Assembly (NCBI RefSeq): GCF_014841565.1
Contig: NZ_JACYUD010000004.1
Location: forward strand, 296,659 to 360,658
Source of the DNA: Rhizobium sp. CFBP 8762
Lineage (GTDB): Bacteria; Pseudomonadota; Alphaproteobacteria; Rhizobiales; Rhizobiaceae
Reading direction: 5' to 3'
Length of the DNA: 64,000 bases
The notes under the pieces are model-generated. The model did no database searches. It worked only from the letters and a program-made list of their open reading frames with translations, and had not been told where the DNA came from. Of the stretch, positions 61,801-64,000 are shown in pieces. Both the position numbers and the translations under genes were made by a program. The number at the start of each line of letters is the position of its first letter. Within the stretch, counting starts at the first letter, position 1.

Positions 61801-64000
61801 CCAAAGGATACGGCCATGATGTGATCCGTGAGGGTACTGACTGGACTCGGTCAAACGATACACTTCAGATTTCAGGCGGTCTTGTATCGTCGGATGTTAT
61901 CGTCATCCGTAGTGGTGATGATATCGTTTTACGCTTTGCTAATAGCTTGGACCGGCTTACCCTGTCCGGTCAAGCTACTGCAAAAGCACCCCCAATCGAC
62001 ATTGTGCATTTTGGGGACGGTACAAAATGGACTGCCACAGAACTAATTGCTCGCTCTTTGACACCGGAAGCAGCAGAGCAAAGGCTAGACCTCAATGACA
62101 CATCTGACGATCCATTTGCGACACCGATTTTCGTCGGTAAATCTTGGACAGTGGATGAAGAAGTCGGTGGTTCCACGCAGCTTGTCAACGAGCCGCATAT
62201 CGGTTCAGGATTGTTTGCCCGTAAACTGACCGGCTCCGCCGAACGAAATACCTACAAGGTTTTTGTTCCTCTGGCACACTGGAGTGACAGTGTAGATATC
62301 ATAACCAATTTCAAACCCGGAACACAAGGTGATACTCTGGACATTGCCATTGCCACTGGCCTCGAAGGCGCACTGGTTGCACGTCCCGCCGGCACTGATA
62401 CGCTTGTTTATTATATCGAGTCCAATATACGACGTTTTGCCGATGCAAGGTTGCTCCTGCGTTTATCCGACGTTTCCGCCACAAACCTAACCGGCATTAA
62501 TTTTGCTGGCGCACCTTTTGCCGTTGCGCTTGACCAGACGATAACGGGTGGTGCCAACGCCGATATTGTTACGGGGGGATGGGGTAACGACACGCTGTCC
62601 GCCAGTTGGGGCAATGACCGTCTTATTGGCGGCGCAGGCAATGATATTCTTCAGGGCGGTGGCGATGACGATATCTATGTTTTCTCACGCGGCGACGGTC
62701 AGGATACGATTATCGACCGGCGCGACGATTATGACTTCTACTCAGGCGGAAACGATGCGATCGAGTTCGGTAAGGGAATAGCCTGGGAAGACCTTTATTT
62801 TTGGGTCTCTGGCAACGAACTGACGATCGTCATTTCAGGAACCGAGGACCAAATTCGTATTGTCAACGGTTTCGGCTATCTCGATAGTTCTCGTAAACAC
62901 AGTTATCGTATCGAAGAACTGCGTTTTTCGGACGGTTCGGTCAAGAGCTACGCGGCCATCATGCAGGCGTTTTCCACCGGTGGCGGTGGCGACGATAGTC
63001 TCATTGATGATACTGGCTCCAGCGTGATGACCGGGGGTGCTGGTAACGACAAGCTATGGGCCAGTTTGGGCAATGACCGTTTGATCGGTGGAACCGGCAA
63101 CGACATCCTGGAGGGCGGCAGCGATGATGATATTTACGTCTTTTCACGTGGTGACGGTCAGGATACGATCATCGACCGAAATAATCAGTATGATTCTAAT
63201 TCGGGTGGAAACGATGCGATCGTTTTCGGTGAAGGCATCACTTGGGATGACCTGCGGTTTTCAACCTCTGGTAACGATTTAACAATCAGCCTTTCGGGAA
63301 CCGAAGATTGGATTCGTATCGTCAACGGTGTAGGCCTTGTCGATACTTACCGCAAGCGTAACTATCGTATCGAAGAACTGCGTTTTGCCGATGGTTCGGT
63401 CAAGAGCTACGCGGCCATCATGCAGGTGCTGTCCACCGGTAGCGCTGGTGACGATATTCTTGTCGACGACGACGGCTCCAGTGTGATGACCGGGGGTGCT
63501 GGTAACGACACACTGTCTGCTGGCACGGGCAATGATCGTCTTATCGGCGGGATAGGCAATGATACACTTCAAGGCGGAAGCGATGACGATGTATATGTGT
63601 TTTCACGTGGCGATGGTCAGGATACGATCATCGACCGGAATAACGAATATGAGTCTAATTCGGGTGGAAACGATGCAATCCTGTTCGGTGAAGGGATCAC
63701 TTGGGTAGACCTGCGCTTTTCAACCGCCGGCAACGATCTAACGATCAGCCTTTCGGGAACCGAGGATCGGATTCGTATCGTCAACGGTGTGGGCTTTGTC
63801 GACAATTATCGCAATTATAACTATCGTATCGAAGAACTGCGTTTCGCCAATGGTTCCGTTAAGAGCTACGCGGCTATCATGCAGGTGTTGTCCACGGGTA
63901 GCGCTGGCGACGACACGCTTTTGGACGATGACAACTCAAGCGTACTGATCGGTGGCGCCGGAAACGATAGGCTGTCTGCCGGTTGGGGCAACGACCGCTT
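52899..64000 (+). CDS. Giant RTX protein with N-terminal AHH-type nuclease domain and FrpC-like self-processing module (3' end outside window)
   Basis: One frame stays open from ATG 52899 (AGGAG eight bases upstream) to the window edge: 3,700 codons without stop. Residues ~8-90 resemble AHH nucleases of the HNH/EndoVII fold: FQNHHVLPEAL (His14-His15), GLFDIDDALQNRLRLP and HQGRHKAY (His68, His72). Residues ~300-780 contain hydrophobic segments (NPLGALMPLLAVFGGAVGFA near 729). Residues 783-~935 (DPLVIDLDGDGIETRPLGGK, VFDENGDGKITRADAIWAEL) match the FrpC self-processing module with intact Asp783-Pro784. From about residue 1480 come some 14-15 RTX-type units (for example GDDFLSGRFGNDTYVYGRGY), each with a following beta-rich part ending in a FxDGxxxxx motif. 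Secretion by the upstream exporter needs a C-terminal signal not visible here. The HlyC-like enzyme probably acylates it. Confidence 0.85.
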   Translation, partial: MAFTTSAGAGFQNHHVLPEALRSHPVLEILSSHGLFDIDDALQNRLRLPTKENAAKATNMALFPETVHQGRHKAYTDFVETILSRLGEKYELTDALGKLLPGGTLSDNSRYLLKADVERFQFYLKWNSVGGFNADESLRPPAFVFNNADPQLGGQDLDYKQIYERFYESRASLKLVQSAPEYQQADVLRGLIDFNDISTGNDGLSGLERTLRKLEAAKKAGLETMDGVSIAHLDMSKITKAVQESFPKVDAVKHIIEGLAKDTSGSVDFGGKFVGLSDKLGAVDFAMLGLLGLGFYQISKDSGMTMSELLVELDIDISADMLADAAASITQTVFEYGALSLITGGAGAVARFAYDAADSTELMKLTFQVLDIAYPQWGLGASFEKLSSDMDATYQHIARQIEKTLTKTAFVMSDADAMTIADGSARTSLDPLEAIGNDKPDFMMGKGLANLKGGKGDDWIIHSGAGDARGEDGDDFLFGWRADHIRSGDAIGTQLVADKDYTLKLDGGSGKDWVVAIGGDKATTAGGAGRDWIYNTSDGGVIYGDTIDSLDLETSKPITDSKENSDNIWYSPNTTVMDAQHHDVLKFYGLPLTGGNAEGGVLGLVGGGLLGSVMGLANFFGSVDKNNQYDPTRTIYTDHLIPWMSYALQKNEDGKLDLFVTNQFDQLFTAIFGDGTSAAYKKQKADDATGALRGWMQIKNVDIAASFLGVQQPELDGKGTFNMVFKLPNPLGALMPLLAVFGGAVGFAVGMAYGALAAVDQVVTLAAAVTRSAKALKWAEEADPLVIDLDGDGIETRPLGGKAIYFDVDGDLFAERVGWLDGDDGFLVRDLNRNDRIDDISEMFGGVGASGFSRLAVFDENGDGKITRADAIWAELAVWRDRDSDGYTDAGELKSLDALGVATIDLSAKPIDAKTPQGAMLTGVGDVTFADGAVRRMFDAVLASNDVDTVFGGEAGTPEWQSNVTLDLKGHGRVANLATAIANDGRLSDIAIATAAAMRTPKLRILTAQIGSLLEAWGHTLEQTRELIAVRTGRDATGNPVLLDRAIYNEDETGGYWTLESKNQIKNAQGSILDRATLEDVLSQQSSTNEEWRLEQVWSPSSRAAPLNHREAAPYLTRIENGRAVILDHGIRQGDGRLVLSTDLSRSYASTADILALPRVPGTEWRTEALGFNPYATMPVEKIWVRFTDGIAVDYSVQLTDRDGKFFVWARNLDRALQLQWKTGDNREFNLRNYAIDFDVLDEVNSTDNSTYRIEVLTPGQFHFATSLGGIDFRPDMLTARVDADTGRLSYALGPAAGPNLANDPDTYVSGIAEMIKMLQPVMEQYITASRRYAVRLAIQGGLKDVAQGISFDVASDRYVPTTNRELAPLFEAIFRAAPASNENDAVLDYLTEWNAILWQIYPDYRPSGEGNMAGSTLSVDQPFILQMLLPAFEKIGIDLDIRAVAHVLSVSDERLILHEKTATAVDGTKGVDYFYLTDGDQTYRGGSGADIYFVGGKSGNDTIHDLDLGEADQLRFSDVLSSGVKAIRDGEDMVLQIEGRDAAIRLTNQFLGELNDYTLTGQQYDSGVSSIVFADGVVWDRFQMAMQVADKTRAEGLYNDSLYGSGSTDVLWSGKGNDYISGGAGGDIYIYQPGDGQDVIDDVGKSTFGPIKAGIDILSFKGGIKANNLRLTRHGEEANLKISFLDDAGKETGDTLEIVKHFDGLRLGLEAFAGLLGSSEGLDYAAPNLIERFIFDDGTSLEFTQIIEEVLKNAKTDGDDAIYGILNDNTLDGGAGDDFLSGRFGNDTYVYGRGYGRDVIEDNSSKLFFELPQHDTLKFKDAIRWTDLDFLRDGPSDTLRMRLRGTNDEVVLSDFLEENLFGFTNFLEDILFGDGTSWTGYKLAQHYIDIAKTNEDDIIYGYGPLSDSLDGGLGNDLLIGFGGNDTYRLSAGQGNDTVVDEGGDDWVIFAGIASTDVVFSRTALNLIVTVEATGQYFVFENQYVRDEAQKHAVENFVFTDRTISFTDVNPEDIDLVGTDRSETITGSNFAEKLDGRAGDDLLIGGDGGDTYLFDAGYGQDVIVDRRVWARWSDRRGVRIPVDDTIEFGGGIVRDDIVFTKDDNDLIVSVTGRTDTLRIRNQFRDAEDGIELFRFFDGSSMTISDVEEALQIAGGNRGDNVLTGLIDKSNVLDGRQGDDNLIGGSKADTYVFTSGYGSDRIEELYDIAGVIDRVVFGASVRADDIKVSRNGNDLVIDLGNGYDVLTIVNGLTTHQVESFQFVDGSDLSVDLLIDRMLSGNEGDEHLTGFDNRNDRISGGAGSDALEGGLGNDTYGFNLGDGRDSIFDTGGIDKVVFGQGITRNQISFRNVDGDLLIIFGETEDRLAILSGYSQRTVESFIFSDGSQLSIADIRAIIRDGSSQSGQDVIDARELPSGSILRPGTGNDRIILAQNARIVIAPSDGIDSVEMPYFVTAATVVLEGYLPGDTVVRQAATGSNDLILSFPASGSQLIIKSALGGGSLPDIEFANGELWNVGKLFQAAIDSQISTSDDIVVGSGQADQLAGGLGDDELYGGQGNDTYVFTRGDGRDVIDDVNGANWITIAGYQPDELRVSQIDPARTELVVSFADSTDEIVLRFGKGTGASYTIQFSDGTTLSLDTLRQMAELTGDWQDELLRGKSGNETFSGSQGNDVLIGGGGDDIYRFNRGDGQDRIETGSTANGISTLLFGTGIEPDNITTSRDRHGNLVLSIAGSQDRVTLIDPADDIHPVVSKIVFSNGHSVSYAALAASVTATDRDDRIIVPGDPVRPQTGASIYGVGGNDWLEGGQGADVLTGGRGDDRLEGHSGADTYVFARGDGQDTISDTESKDASQIDRIRFAAGILPSDIRFLSVGPNALVIGLADSDDRLTITDMFRADRDAKDYGIERFEFSDGTVWQYADIIAQAGASRPTSDSIDLGSMLDITATLDGGSGDDILAGGIGDTTYVFTKGYGHDVIREGTDWTRSNDTLQISGGLVSSDVIVIRSGDDIVLRFANSLDRLTLSGQATAKAPPIDIVHFGDGTKWTATELIARSLTPEAAEQRLDLNDTSDDPFATPIFVGKSWTVDEEVGGSTQLVNEPHIGSGLFARKLTGSAERNTYKVFVPLAHWSDSVDIITNFKPGTQGDTLDIAIATGLEGALVARPAGTDTLVYYIESNIRRFADARLLLRLSDVSATNLTGINFAGAPFAVALDQTITGGANADIVTGGWGNDTLSASWGNDRLIGGAGNDILQGGGDDDIYVFSRGDGQDTIIDRRDDYDFYSGGNDAIEFGKGIAWEDLYFWVSGNELTIVISGTEDQIRIVNGFGYLDSSRKHSYRIEELRFSDGSVKSYAAIMQAFSTGGGGDDSLIDDTGSSVMTGGAGNDKLWASLGNDRLIGGTGNDILEGGSDDDIYVFSRGDGQDTIIDRNNQYDSNSGGNDAIVFGEGITWDDLRFSTSGNDLTISLSGTEDWIRIVNGVGLVDTYRKRNYRIEELRFADGSVKSYAAIMQVLSTGSAGDDILVDDDGSSVMTGGAGNDTLSAGTGNDRLIGGIGNDTLQGGSDDDVYVFSRGDGQDTIIDRNNEYESNSGGNDAILFGEGITWVDLRFSTAGNDLTISLSGTEDRIRIVNGVGFVDNYRNYNYRIEELRFANGSVKSYAAIMQVLSTGSAGDDTLLDDDNSSVLIGGAGNDRLSAGWGNDR
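62562..64000 (+). repeat. 459-bp (153-codon) tandem repeat units within the RTX gene
   Basis: Units begin at 62562, 63021, 63480 and 63939, each exactly 459 bases apart; the last is cut by the window end. Each encodes a Ca-binding stretch (VMTGGAGNDKLWASLGNDRL), then GGSDDDIYVFSRGDGQDTII, a GNDLTISLSGTED strand and YRIEELRFADGSVKSYAAIM. Units two and three are very similar at DNA level, whereas the first has diverged and upstream modules (from ~57350) vary in length and sequence. This indicates recent in-frame duplication at the distal end. Confidence 0.9.

Noticed and set aside
62562-64000. CRISPR or other non-coding repeat array
   Set aside because: The period is 459 bases, a multiple of three, and the repeat is fully coding for RTX motifs.

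Overview
The window is a GC-rich, densely packed stretch from an alphaproteobacterium of the Hyphomicrobiales (Rhizobiales; Brucellaceae/Rhizobiaceae-like). Signs of this are the many ABC and TRAP uptake operons, each with its own regulator, a radical SAM + UdgX pair, a DRL-type oxidoreductase, a DUF930 protein and a palindromic intergenic repeat at 20834-20895. The species cannot be fixed from sequence alone.

Layout. 1-3564: a partial stress protein, a PfpI/DJ-1 protein and a radical SAM/UdgX DNA-repair pair. 3592-15493: a LacI regulator facing an operon with a polyamine-type ABC importer, hydantoinase/oxoprolinase subunits A and B, a glyoxalase-like protein, an FAD amine oxidase and a DUF1028 protein; this looks like uptake and opening of a cyclic or N-acyl nitrogen compound. 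15778-28996: polyol/sugar region with an SmoEFGK-like importer and polyol dehydrogenase, a ROK kinase fused to a P-loop domain, a LacD-type aldolase, a SorC regulator, a CUT2 (ribose/fructose type) importer and two SDRs. 29007-30831: a LysR/SDR divergent pair. 31080-37731: a possibly structured leader, then a DRL-family oxidoreductase, ABM protein, beta-hydroxyacid dehydrogenase, TRAP transporter and a LysR gene. 38097-43976: a five-gene operon in which two 5-formyltetrahydrofolate cyclo-ligase-like paralogues bracket a THI5/NMT1-type ABC importer with a fused double permease, divergent from an RpiR regulator; thiamin or pyrimidine-precursor uptake is the best guess.

From about 44.4 kb the sequence becomes AT-richer and holds remains of two IS3-family elements on opposite strands. 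Beyond them lies a type I secretion locus: HlyB-like exporter, HlyD-like adaptor, HlyC-like lysine acyltransferase, a DUF1629/Imm11-like protein and a giant RTX gene that stays open from 52899 to the window end (3,700 codons visible). Its first ~90 residues resemble an AHH (HNH-fold) nuclease toxin domain, the putative immunity gene lies directly upstream, and residues ~783-935 resemble the FrpC Ca-dependent self-processing module with an intact Asp-Pro bond. The rest is an array of RTX-type modules ending in exact-period 459-bp tandem repeats. I read this as a candidate toxin/immunity system delivered by type I secretion, with the nuclease at the N-terminus and a built-in release site. It is the most interesting object in the window.

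A recurring detail: four importer operons carry a strong hairpin just after the solute-binding-protein gene, as expected if that protein is made in excess over the membrane components.
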